Assembly (NCBI RefSeq): GCF_051020985.1
Contig: NC_135007.1
Location: 6,825,501 to 6,889,500 of the forward strand
DNA: 64,000 nucleotides
Reading direction: 5' to 3'
From: Nomia melanderi
Lineage: Eukaryota > Arthropoda > Insecta > Hymenoptera > Halictidae
Shown: positions 11,656-23,700 of the stretch, one piece after another
Layout: each line of letters starts with the position of its first letter
Position numbering within the stretch: the stretch's first letter is position 1
Translations under genes and position numbers: made by a program
The notes under the pieces: model-generated
Told to the model about the DNA's origin: nothing
What the model saw: only the letters and a program-made list of their open reading frames with translations
Databases searched by the model: none

Positions 11656-14600
11656 TCAGTGCCTCTGCTCCTCTTGGACAGGTTTACTTTCATCGTATTC
11701 CGGTTCATATTCATCGTTTATATTCCTGTAATAAACCTTACTGCGATATTGATATGGTCCACTGGCATCAGCAGGCAACGGTTTAGGAATGAAGACTGAT
11801 TTCGGTTTATAGGTTATGCTATTGGCAATGACATCATAGGGCAGCTGAGTTTGGTACTGCAGCAGCTGCTGAATTTCTGGGGGCATGCTTTTGTCAAAAA
11901 CTAATTTCGGTGCTGAAGGAATTGGCAACTTCTCAATGGGTACTTGCAAGTAGTCAGGTTGCGGTTGTACATCTTCTCCCTGCTTGTAGTTGTCCTTGTA
12001 GACGATCCTTCCTTGTAATCCTCTATCTGAGTACTCTCTCCTGGTCTTCTGCTGTTCTTGCTCATAGCCCTCCGAAGGTTGCTCGTAACTGGCCAAATCG
12101 GCATTTGCTGATTGCTGATCATGCTGTTGAGGCGCAGCATAGTTCGTAGTATACAGAAAGGCTGTATGATCAACATAAGGACGCTGAGGCTTGAAGTTGT
12201 CCAACACCAACTGCTTCACGTGTCCAGGTACCTCAGAGATTGGCCTGTACTGCAACTGAGTTGGTTCTGGTTGCTGAGCCTCTACAGGTGCCTGAGCTTG
12301 TTGAGGATACGCTTTATACTGAATCTGATTCTGTTCCGTTTGTGCTTCCGCTTGGGCCTGGGATTGTTGATACACTTTGTATTGGAGCTGATTAGGGTCT
12401 TGCTGCGCGTCCACTCGTGATTGAGGCTGAGCGAACGTTTTATATTGGATCTGAATTGGAGCTGGCTGAGCGTCTATAGGGGCCTGAGAATGTTGATATG
12501 GTTTGTACTGATACTGGACTGGTGGTTTGTAGAGCACCTCTGGCTGAGACTGAGAGTATCCTTTGTATTGGTTTGGATCTGGCTGGGCCGATTGCTGTTG
12601 CTGATACGTGGCTTTGTATTGGGCAGGATCTAGCTCGTGTTGCTGGACTACTTGGGGTTGCACTGGTCTCTGAATTGCTTGCTGGGGATAGGTGTACTCA
12701 GTCTGTCCTCGCTGTTTACGTTGCGAGTTTTCCAGCTGAGTACGCCCTTGAGTCTGTAGACCGAACAGCTTCCAGTCTACTTTCGATCCTGGAATGATGT
12801 CAGCAATGTCAGTATTTTTCGTAATACTGCGTAGCGTATACACTTGTAGTATAGTAGGTGAGTTGATACGCTTTCTTAAGTTTGAATTTTTAGAAATTGT
12901 AGTTAAGTTGCTTAATCAGTGTGATATCCATTAAAATACGAATTTAGCAAGAAAGTACAGTAAAAATGTTCAGATTGATATAATTAATATTAAACTACCC
13001 CAATCTCCTTTATAATCATAGCAACTACCCAACAAAGCAAGAATATTTACGCGACGAATGTTCACTAAATTAACCTTCTACACTCGGAAATTCACTAGAA
13101 ACCGTTCCTAAAGAAGTATAAATGACAATCAAAATTAACTGAAAGAGAGATCACACATAATTTAAGGGACACAGTCAATTTGAATATTAAACAAAATTTA
13201 ATATTGAATATCAAATTTTATAATTCCACCACTAAATCAAGTGGTGACTGTAAGTCGCTTCTAGACTACAAAGTGTTAATAAAAAATAAACCATCCCCAA
13301 ACTCACCATTAGGATCATTGTACTTAATCTGCGCCTGTGGCGTGCGCGCGGTTCTCTGCGCGTTCTCCAGCGCCACGGTAGTGGAGATCAGAGCGATGAG
13401 GAGGATCTAGAGAAGCAGATAGATTCTATCGTGAATAAATTACGGGGCATGAGAAACTCGGTCGCGGTTCGGTAAAGATGAATTGCCAACGATGCTGTAA
13501 CGGTAATGGGATCCGTTCGAAAGCGAAGTCCTTCCTGGACGGTTAACGCCGAACAGAAACGTGCGGCTTTAGAGGACGTCGCACGCGGAAGAGAATTCGT
13601 GTACGATCGTATCGTTCAATAAAACATTTGAGTGCGGCGGCGGCGGCGTTTCCGCCTACGTCCCTGCCATTACTTTGTATAAACGGGCCGGCGCGTTACA
13701 AATAACAATCGAGCCCTGCTCGGTAATGCCGTCTAAGGTTTCACTTCCTTCTACGGGAACCGATATTATCATAAAATTAAACCGCGGTCCATACGCGCCA
13801 AGTACAAAACAGAGCAAATCGTTTCTTAAGTAACGTTTAACGGTGGGAATATTCAGCGAACAGTGAAAGAAGGTTTCATAACTGGCATCCGTGGACGTCG
13901 GGAATTCTAACTGCAAGGAATTAAGAGATGGAACCCCGTAGATTAGGAATGAATGGATCGCTTCGCGTTTAGATCGTTTTCGATTGTACCAGTCAGGACG
14001 AATTAATTGTTGCTCGCGGTATACCTTGGCGACGACTGTCACGTGAAAGTTGAGGTGTCGTTAATTACTGCAAGCAACTGCATGCGAGATCGAGATGCTG
14101 ATAACGTTTGGATGACGTTTCTATTATGTTGGTTGTTGAGACTTAATTAAATAATACTTAACGAGATGTTTGTGGCGGAAGGAATTTGGGATGGTTGGAA
14201 TTTGCTTCACTTATGCGACATTGTTGTATCGGTTAAGATTTTGGTCTATGAATTTACTGATTTCTTATTTGTTCCAATACTGTTCCCTTGTAATAAGGAA
14301 TCGAGATTGTAGATGTCAAAGTGCACTTGATAATCATACGTATTAATTGCTTTTCAAATAATTAAAAAGCAATGCTATTTTTATTTAATTAAAAATAAAA
14401 CGAAAGCAAGTTCGAAAATAAATTTCAAGAGACAGGACGTTATCATAGGGTAAAACAAAATCTTCTATTAAAAATTACAACATGAATCAATGTCGAAACA
14501 ACTCTAAACATAACAAAATCAAAGATATCAACACCCAAAAACCAACTAAAAAGGGGAACTCGACAAGAGATCCCAATCACAAGAATAATCGATCACTTGT

Positions 14601-14893
14601 CCAAGCAACGAATCAGACGAGCACTTAAAGAATCAGTTTCCGTCACTGGCAAACTCGAGGAACACGAATTCACTCTTACCCCTAGCTCAGACCGTCACTC
14701 ACTAAAGATGTAACCCCCCAAAAGAAACTCGAAAATAAACTTTGTATGATATTGCAAATAAACTCGCGTGAAATCCCGATACTCGGCTATAATCGAAACG
14801 TCAGTCGTTTGGTTCGAATTGAAAGACCGATTGCATCAAGACGCTGCGCTCGGACAGAGTTTGAGGATCGAGTGCACTCACACAAAGCCGCAT
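11656..14893 (-). CDS. Secreted Gln/Tyr-rich repeat protein, cuticle-type (432 aa)
   Basis: Three exons: 14882-14893 (MRLC), 13307-13406 and 11656-12842, with phases 0 and 1. The first two give a clear signal peptide (MRLCILLIALISTTVALE), and exon 2 ends at YNDPN. Exon 3 is mostly imperfect repeats of about 24 residues centred on (I/L)QYK-x-(Y/F)-x-Q, for example IQIQYKTFAQPQ, LQYKVYQQSQ and IQYKAYPQQ. Near residues 205-225 and 355-385 are two blocks of the P-x-x-I-x-Q-L type (VPGHVKQLVLDNF; PPEIQQLLQYQTQLPYD), also present in the 148-5572 gene. The Tyr/Gln-rich repeats suggest an extracellular, possibly cross-linked cuticle or matrix protein; this is inference. The 12-nt start exon, donor GTGAGT and TATA box agree. 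The stop is TGA at 11656-11658. Confidence 0.8.
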
Positions 14894-14981
14894 GGCTGCC
14901 GGTAGAGGAGGCCGATGAACGTGGATGCTCGATTCGCGGTTCTATGCGTGGAAATCAGCCGTCGGTGCCGCGGTGGCTCTT

Positions 14982-14988
14982 CTATATA
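14982..14988 (-). promoter_or_regulatory. TATA box of the 11656-14893 gene
   Basis: TATATAG on the minus strand lies 89 nt upstream of the ATG at 14893. Together with the 12-nt start exon it defines the 5' end of this gene. Confidence 0.55.
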
Positions 14989-17900
14989 CTCGGTGTTGCC
15001 CCCGTGTAATTGGCCGGCGAGGCAGACAGCCGGTGGCTACCTACTTTTAAAGTAATTCTGCCTCCGGTAACGACCGGACCGCGCCGCTGGGCCCTCGGGA
15101 TATTATCGCGGTCGATTGCAAGAAAACGTCGCTGGCGCAACGCGGTTACAAAGCCGATCTAGGAAGCTGCGGGCAAACGAAGTGTCCTAGGTTACGGGTT
15201 TACAACCTCTCCGCGAGAGGAACAACGGCGGACGACTCCATTGTTAATGAGGCATTTCGCACGATCCCGCGCTTCCTAACGGTCCTTTTTAATGCTTCCT
15301 CTACGGGCAACCGGAAGCAAAAGACTGGAGACAGCCTCTTGGCTTTTTACTCTTGCATAGATATTTTCTGTTCGATTTCACTTTTCATTTCGATTTTCAT
15401 TTCTGATTTCACTTTTTAAAATTACGTTTATGGTGTACGAATGTTTAATTTGAAACATTGCTTTTGGTATTTTTGGAACTTGAGAGGGGAAATAGCTGAG
15501 ATTATTTTGGTATTTGAATTTTTGAACAATGTTTCCTTTCGGTTGTATGTGTTTTATTTATTTTCTTATTGTTCTGTAGATATAATATATAAATTTGTTT
15601 TATAATCCCAGGGAATCTAAAATATAAAGGTAAATCACATATTTTTCTAGTATCAACAAGAAAAGAAAGTATTTATCATGGTTGAAGTTATGTCTTCAAC
15701 ATTATTATAATTATTGTTTTCTTTTGTTATTGATACTACAGAAATGATAATATGTGCATTGGATTTTTATCCTTTAGATTTTCTGACGTTGAATGTTTGA
15801 ACATGTTTAGGAATAGTTTTAAGATGTGTAATTTGAATATTCGTCCTCTTCAGTTGTTTAATAGTTACTTGTTGGGAAAGTAAAAGTTAATGATGGGGAA
15901 GTTAAGTGTTGCGGTTTATGTGGAGAAACTTGTTGAGGGGTGAAATCAGTGTAATACGATTTGAAACTTAGATCGATTTCGAATGATTAAAATAATAAGA
16001 ACGCAGGAAATAGATACATGTATTAATACGTCAAACACGATGTTCAATTACGGATATTTAACAGGCTGGTTTACATGAATATTTATAGTACTATAACAGT
16101 GAGAAACGCAATGCTTCAATAGCAATTGATGTAGGCTGTAAAGACACACGATGAATGAAATGGAAGTAAACTGTTGCATAGCACACTTTCATTAGCACGA
16201 AATTAAACCGACCTGTTACCCAATCGGTCCTTTATAAGTCAAAGAAATCTCGGAGCAAATGAAACCTGTTTCGAGCATCAAATAGTTCACCTGTGCTCTA
16301 TTATAACATAACACAAGTGAAACTAGGTTCTTCTTTCCACGTTTTTCTTCTTCGAGGAAGTACTTCACGGGAAGTGATGATCTGGAATGATTGAATAGGA
16401 TTAAAAAGCAAAAGTAAATTAAAATTTCACACGATACACTGACTACATCTTTCCTGACTTCACTTGTAATACTTTCCTAGGTAAACATAAATACTATTAT
16501 GCATTGTATTAGAATTCTAGGGCAAATTTGTTTTTTAAATTATTATAATGAGCTTATAAAATGTTAATATTTCATTTAAATGGTTCATTATTCTGATTAA
16601 GTTACTAAGAGAAAGGTAAGAATAAATTATAGAGAGTCAGAGAAATTCTTTCAAACTGAAAAGTGAATCGTGTTTCCACGTAGCGCCCCTGAACTTTCGA
16701 ATGAGTAAAAACGCAACAAGACAAGCGGTAAATAACTGTAGTTATCTTTCGATGTATCCTCATCGTTTAACAGTGAACACGTAATTCAATGCAAATATGT
16801 ATATACAAGCAGTTTTATAGTCAATGAAATAAATTCCGTTAATTGGATGTGAAACTTTTCTAACTTGTTTTCTAACTTGTCATTGTAATAAGTAATTATA
16901 TTATACTACTCTACAAAGAGTAATTATTTAATAATTTACTTTGTACTCTAAAATAACTGAGGGTCATTTTAAAATTTCAAAATATTTTTTATTGGTCTTA
17001 TTTTCCAGATATTTATCACTGCTTGACTGTTTTTCTATAAATAAAATTTATATGAAAATAATATTTTAAGCTACAAATCCGTAAAGTTTAAATTGAAACA
17101 TATATTTATTCGAATGTATCAATTAATGATTTAAACCAGAGTTAATTAAGAAGTCTAGAATATATTCACGAAATATTTAAACATAAATTGTTTAACATTC
17201 AAATGTTTAAATGACGACATCATAGGAAGTAAGTTATTAATTCGAGGCTAAAACGTAGGTAACGGTAGGCATAAATTTTCAAACGGATCCGTAACTTACT
17301 CGAAAGAAACCTTTTAGTAATCCAGTAATTTTTAAAAATTCAATCGTCTCGTTGCGAAAGAATGGTTCGCGGAATTCGTTGCCGGAGCGAGAACTCATTA
17401 ACCCGGTCATAGTGAAAAAGTACACGACCGAAGTTACAGAATGCTATCGAAGGGAGCGGTAATACGTTCTAAACGAACTATGAAAACCCCATAAACCAGA
17501 ATTTTAAGGAGCTGCCACGGGATTTTTTTCATCGCGCTTGAAAAATCGCAGCAATTTTCGAAATTACCAAGTCCTCGTTATCTTCATTACGACACGTACT
17601 TCGATGGAAGGGAAAAAGTTCAACAGTAGGAAGTTTTTACACAACTAATACAAATCGTGGAACAGTGGAAGATAATTCCCAGCTTCTGCGTCAGCCACCG
17701 TTTAACTTACTAATTAATTTACGTACGATTTTTACGGTTGCCCGTTTTATGCTCTCGAAAGTGGCAACGAAACCTTGCTGCGAGTCGTGTCGACTGTTTA
17801 ATCCAGAGATAGTGAAGCAAGAATTGAGTCACACCATCTTTCCGATCGCGAAATTCATATCACGATAATTAAAATAATTTAAAACCGGACAAAAGGGTTT

Positions 17901-18718
17901 TAAATGATTCCAACAAGACTTTACTCGTTTAAGGATGACTAGGTACTATCAACGTAATATGAATATCGGAGTTTAACTCCCGGTGTAACAGTAAGTATCT
18001 TGAATGCCAATGTCACTGGGCATTCATTACTTCTTAAGCGGCGCTCCGGATTTCTTCGTTCGTGTTTTATCATGGAGGTGTAATTACATTTCTTGTATAT
18101 TAGCATCGTCTAATCCCACGTGATAAAAGGTTTTTAAATACAACAATAATTCGTGCCATTAAGTCCTTTGGAAATTTATATAACCAAAATATGCTGGACG
18201 CGCGCATGATAACTTCTGTCGAAATTGTTCGCTTTAACAACGACCATTTTCACAGACATTATTAAAGACAACGTTGCCTTACGCAATGAAAATAGAGCAA
18301 TAAATAAATTCTACTGTACGGAATTAATTGGCAATGTGAGTCATGTAAGGCTGTATAAACCCGGCCAGGCAAAAAACAGAAACAGCGACGAGAAAAGTTC
18401 CACGATGATATTCGAAAGGCACGACGAGAAAAAAGGATACGTTCCGCGGAAACAGACGGAGAAAGTTCATCGCGAGGAAGACTATTTCCTCTGAATTCAC
18501 TGCAAAATAGAACGTGCATCGAATCTGATCTGATCAGATCGACGGTGTTTGAAGCAGGAACCATTTCTCTCGATCTAGACTGATATTACGTTGTTTTTAT
18601 TAGGTGGATTATAGCTTAATTTCGATCAGATGGCAGGATAATTTAAATTTCACGCGCTTTCCCGCGCTTGTGGTTAACCAAAATGGCGTCGGGTGTCAGG
18701 GAATAATGGCGAAGATTA

Positions 18719-18971
18719 TTAACACGTTGAATGTCGAACGATTTCACAGAGCAAAATACGCAAAATGAGCAAAATATGATATCCAATTATCGAATTGAAT
18801 TTGCGTTATTATTATCGCACGTTTACCTTACTGAATGTTACAACGTTAGGTAGTGTTATTTATTATACAGAAATGTATTCGAATAATCGTCGTTTAATTG
18901 AGTAAATTATAGTAATTATAATAATTTGATTTGATTAGAGGTTTCCGGTGACCATCATGACAAAGTGTTAA
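18719..18971 (+). mobile_element. Short TTAA-flanked element, family B copy 2 (253 bp)
   Basis: It starts TTAACACGTTGAATGTCG and ends GACAAAGTGTTAA, so both borders are TTAA. The inner segment (AATAATCGTCGTTTAATTGA ... GGTTTCCGGTGACC) is clearly related to the copy at 9796-9990. TTAA borders with short inverted ends fit a non-autonomous piggyBac-type element. No transposase is encoded. Confidence 0.65.
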
Positions 18972-20921
18972 ACACGTTTTGTAGTTTTATTCAAACATTT
19001 AATAAATCGTTAATTGTTTAAAGAATTCAATAAAAAATGCATAAATTTATTATTTATTGAACTATTACTATCTTTTATGGACCATCTAAAGTTTTCTAAT
19101 TGCGCTTAGTAGTTTTAATGTAGACTATCTCTAAAGTGCTACAAATGCATTCGAGTGTGCAGTAATTTTTACACTTGTAGATACAATTACTTCCTTGCAA
19201 TTAAACTTTCAGATATATTCCATCTGAACAGGAAGTGCGCTTTTCAATCGAAGAAGGAATTCAACATGTTAAACAACCCGATTCAAGAGCAGTGAAATAA
19301 AATAACGCGGGAAGGCACGCTCGACGGTATCGAGAGGTAAAAGTAACTGGCTGACTCACGATACATGGAAAAATGAAAATAGAAGATAGGCAGCTACTAG
19401 AGTGGCAGTGAGAGGAACGATAATTATAATAATTACAAAAATGGTAAACTACTGGCAGCTCTAAAAAGGTATCAGATAAAATTAGAGAAATTTTATCTGG
19501 CGAATTTTATCGCCTATATTTCGTTGAAAAATAAGGTTTATTTATCATACATTCTCGACGATATTAAGGTAATCCAGGAGATGGAAAGATAAAAGAATCC
19601 TAATAACAATCATACCTTTATTCTATTGTATATTTCATTATAACGAAAGAGGGTTCCACAAATATATGTCCAATTATTTATTTTTTATAAAACATTTTTA
19701 TTTTAACAATAGTTCACAGTTCACATACGAACGAAATTATTATTGTAAATAATTGGAATATAAACTCTCTGCGATTTCATAACCTAGAACAATAATTGGT
19801 TGAGTTGCAATTGTGAATTCCTTTCTCCAATTTTACTGCTTACACCCGTATACTTAATTTCTTTAATATAATTAGCTAACGATTATTTGAATGAAAAATA
19901 CATAGCAATTACCTGGAGATATTCAGGGCATGTAAGGGTTCGCTGATAGTAAGGAACAATATAATGTGAATTCATAAAAAGGTAACTGTACAGAGTGGTA
20001 TTGTAATAAACACATTTCAGTGTTCCACGAAACACATTCGGGGAACGCACGTCGAATTCGAGCAGAACGTACTAATACAATAATTACAATTAACGACGTG
20101 ACGTCAGATTAGCAATTTCGAAATTTCTTTTTGCTAAAGCTAAAGCGGATCCGTAAGAAATATTTTACAACTATGTTTTTGCCAAAGGTGAGTTACCATC
20201 TTACTTAATCATTGGTATGTTGCGTGAAATACTGGAAATACGTTTGCTCTGGTTTGCTATAAACCATCATTAGGAAATCCTATTTTGAGATGGACTGAAG
20301 GATTTGTTGAACACATGCTGACGTTAATGCGAAAGACTTCACCGTATTCTGTGTGCGAAACCACTCGGAGCTGCTGCAATTCTCGAGTTTGCACAAGTAT
20401 AATTTAAACGGATTTCCGTGTACACGTCAGGGTCATAATCGTGCAATTTGTTAGCGTATAATCAGAAAATATTGTAGGAGAAGGAACATCAATTGCATTC
20501 ACAATTGCGGATAATATGAGGGGAAATGTACGGATACACAAAAATATCGATAGTAATCACATTACAGATAGTGATCAGTAGGTAGGTAAGTACAAACTAT
20601 GGAACATCTAGACAACTATATCTGGCTTAATATTAAATTAGAAATGTTGATTTTTTGTTTCAAATAAACAAGTCGATTGCCTTTAAATGCTAACAGTTCA
20701 AAAATATTTTATACAATATTTTGAAAACTAAGAAGTTTATCACTAAAATAAAGATTATATGAGTAACAAGCATTAATGAAGATCATTTCTTTAAAGTAAC
20801 ACAAATCTCAAAATGTTAACAGATACAAAATTCGATTTGTAAAATATGATCTCTAATTTTTCAGATAACGATACCAAAGAAAAGGCGTGCTATGAAATCA
20901 AATACTTCAGAATCATTCATT

Positions 20922-21480
20922 CTCAAAGGCTTCTGCTTTATCGACCAAAATATTAAAAACTGATTACAGCGTCCTCTTCTCACAGACGACAGTCGATTAA
21001 AGAACTATTCATTAAAGCAGCATCAACGGGGGTACTAATAACACTGATAACAAACACGAATAAGATGTAAAAAACAATATCACGATATACAGAGACAATG
21101 AACAAAAGATTGGGACATGAAATTGAAGCTTGAACTCTGCACTTCAACATGCAAGTAGTTCAAATTTAAAAATCCACATGAACCCATTCGAAATTGTATC
21201 CAAACATTGAGGATGACTGAGAAAATTGAACCGCTTAGTAAATTCGAGTAAATTTTCGAAATTTACCATTTTTGTAATGTTTATTCAAGTTAATTTTACA
21301 CTTAAAAATATTTGTAAATAAACTGTGATTGTCATAGTGTACATTATTTATTGTTCCTTACCCATTCCATATGTTGATTTAGCAAGTAGTTCTTCAAACA
21401 ACTTTACCGTTGTTGAGAAGAGGACGCTGTGATCTGTATTGAATTTCCAAGTCGATAAAGCAGGATGCTGAAGCCAAGAG
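20922..21480 (+). repeat. Large inverted repeat with about 105-bp arms and a 345-bp loop
   Basis: The left arm (about 20922-21026) pairs with the right arm (about 21373-21480). Exact matches include 17 bases (ACAGCGTCCTCTTCTCA at 20966-20982 against 21414-21430) and 13 bases (CTGCTTTATCGAC at 20933-20945 against 21451-21463). Weaker similarity extends between and beyond them. It could be a foldback element or a source of long hairpin RNA. No TTAA borders or coding frame were seen. Confidence 0.75.
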
Positions 21481-22142
21481 GGACTGTTAAGTCAGTGATT
21501 GATTTTTATATTTGTGATTTGTATTGATAGAATTCCTCATTCCTAAAACCTTGAAATATTTTTAATACATCATAATAAAGACACATTCCTAAGATTAAAA
21601 ATATATTTTTATACTTCCTTTAATCTATGCTTAATATTTTTATAATATAATAAAAGAAAATTAGACGTAAATAAAAAGAAAATATTTAAGATAATGTGCG
21701 ACATGTGTGTCACTTGTCCTGTCAATAATTAAAACGTCATATTAATTACGATTTATTAATTAGCAATTCGCGAGTTACATACAAAGTATTATATCATTAA
21801 TATATTCATACGGGCACGAATAAAAAAAGTATACTGACGAATTGAAACGATTGATTAAAATAAAAAAACACAAGAATTAGAAATCTAACGGTTTAATAAG
21901 TCCTGTTGGAAATAAATTAAAAAATAAATATAAACAATTTTACAACTCATCATACAATATGTATGATAAACAATATGGTAGCTAAGCTGTTTGGGAAAAT
22001 GTGGGTACCAGTTACCAGGATGAAAGTTGAATGGTAGTTTAAAGGCGTGGTAGAAGATCAGAGTGCAATCTGCATTATTCTGCAGCCGGGGCGCGCGGGC
22101 GGCCATCAAGGCCTCTTCAGGTCAACGTGATCCAATCTGCCG

Positions 22143-22149
22143 TATAAAA
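22143..22149 (+). promoter_or_regulatory. TATA box of the RR-1 cuticle gene
   Basis: TATAAAA lies 75 nt upstream of the ATG at 22218, in the same position relative to the start as at the 148-5572 gene. Confidence 0.7.
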
Positions 22150-22217
22150 CGCCCCTCTTGTCGATTCTTCGAGCACTATTGCACTTCTCGTCGCCCAGTT
22201 GTCGTTATTTCTCTATT

Positions 22218-23700
22218 ATGGGTACCATATTCGTAAGTAGTCGCTCTCAGCTTTATTGAAAACACTTTCCCGTGACATCTGTGACAAATAATATGCACTT
22301 CACCCTTCAATTAATAGATTATTATAGAATTCACCGCCAGTGAACTATATTGAACACACTACTCTTCAAGTACAAAGTAAAATTCACTAATAAGTGAAAT
22401 TTACAACATTAATTATTAAATTCTAATAATGACGATTTTGAATGACTCAAAAATATCTAAAAATTTTCAGATGTTCCTGTTCTTTACCATTTCGCTGATA
22501 TTGTGTCAACCACTGAATGGCCAGTATCAGTCGCCTCAACAGGCAGCAATTTTGAGCGACGCGAGATATCTTTCTGGCGATGGAACATTCGGAGCATCAT
22601 ACTCACAAGAAGATGGCGTCGAATTCAAAGAAGAAAGCGACGTCTACGGAAATCGTCGTGGGTCTTACTCTTACGTTGATCCAACCGGTCAAAGACGCAC
22701 AGTGACGTACACAGCTGGAAAAAATGGTTTCCAGGTACACCTCGATTCCTTCTAGTCAATCAGCAACTTCAAAGAATTCTTGATACTGTCATTAGGATTG
22801 CATTTTCGCAATTTCCCATCGCGTCTAATGAATTTTATGCAATCTATTAAGAAATCGGAAGCCATTGTTACCTAGAATTACGAAACTATTATACCATTCG
22901 TAATTATCACTTCTTAAGTAACTTTAACAACATCTTTTCCAATACTCATTGTATTCATAATTAACCAATGATTAATTTCGTACTCTCTGCATATAGACAT
23001 TTCATTTTTCTACGAAAACAATTAAAAATCTACGTATACAATTACTAACACAAAGAAAATCAACTTCATCAATCAAATTTTTCGAACTCACAGTACACAC
23101 TCCTAACAATCCTTTCATTGACTCACAAGAATGGTTTAATTGTACGAACTATTCTTTTAAACTACAAACTATACAAATAACTGTTATATTATATACACTA
23201 CTACTACTACTGCTACTACTACTCTAACATTAATACTAGTAATAGACGAAAATATTCATGTTCCATATTGTAAAATTTCATAGGCAACCGGTGACGGTAT
23301 ACCAGTACCACCCCCGCAAGTGCCGCCGCAGCCAGAGTACGAGCCTTTGCCACAGTACAACCCACCAGATTATCAACCGCCAAACTACAATCCACCCCCG
23401 CAATCACGGTATCAACGTCCGAGTCCACCAGTATACGAACCACAGCCGCAGCCGCAGCCTCAACCAGAGTATCAGCCTGAGCCTCAATACCGATACAGGC
23501 CTCAACCACCACCGCCACCGCCACCAGAGATCCAATCCGTACCATCGTACAACCCTCGGCCACAGTATCAACCCCCGGCCAGGCCGCCACCGCAGTACAA
23601 CGCGATTACGACGCCAGCCCCTCGAAGATTCTATCCACCTGGGAAGCTGAACTTCAACAGGACACCCGATGGCTACTCCTACACGTTCAGTAAGAGTTAA
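22218..23700 (+). CDS. Cuticular protein, RR-1 type with Pro/Tyr-rich tail (231 aa)
   Basis: Exons: 22218-22232 (MGTIF), 22471-22734 and 23284-23700, all phase 0. Residues 1-22 form a signal peptide ending ...CQPLNG. The extended Rebers-Riddiford domain spans about residues 40-100. It includes FGASYSQEDGVEFKEES, then GSYSYVDPTGQRRTVTY and GKNGFQVHATGDGIPVPPP, which matches the RR-1 consensus (chitin_bind_4). The third exon continues as a Pro/Gln/Tyr-rich tail with repeated YxPP and PQPQP units, and ends near FNRTPDGYSYTFSKS. It binds chitin in the procuticle (family knowledge). If intron 2 were retained, the protein would end seven codons past the donor (VHLDSF) and lack the tail. The 5' microexon and TATA box support the chosen start over the ATG at 22429. 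Confidence 0.93.
23197..23223 (+). repeat. (ACT)n microsatellite
   Basis: Nine ACT-type triplets, one interrupted by TGCT, lie inside intron 2 of the RR-1 gene, about 60 nt before exon 3. Confidence 0.85.

Larger units (their letters stand above)
14989..22142. other. Intergenic, no supported gene
   Basis: This 7.1-kb gap lies between divergently transcribed cuticle genes. Its left end (about 15000-15320) is GC-rich and the rest AT-rich. It holds the TTAA-flanked element at 18719-18971 and the inverted repeat at 20922-21480. None of the short frames resembles a known domain. Confidence 0.55.

Noticed and set aside
22429..22470. Upstream ATG at 22429 as start of the RR-1 protein
   Set aside because: It would put polar residues before the signal peptide and ignores the clear acceptor TTTTCAG before 22471. 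The microexon at 22218 with TATA box gives a normal start.
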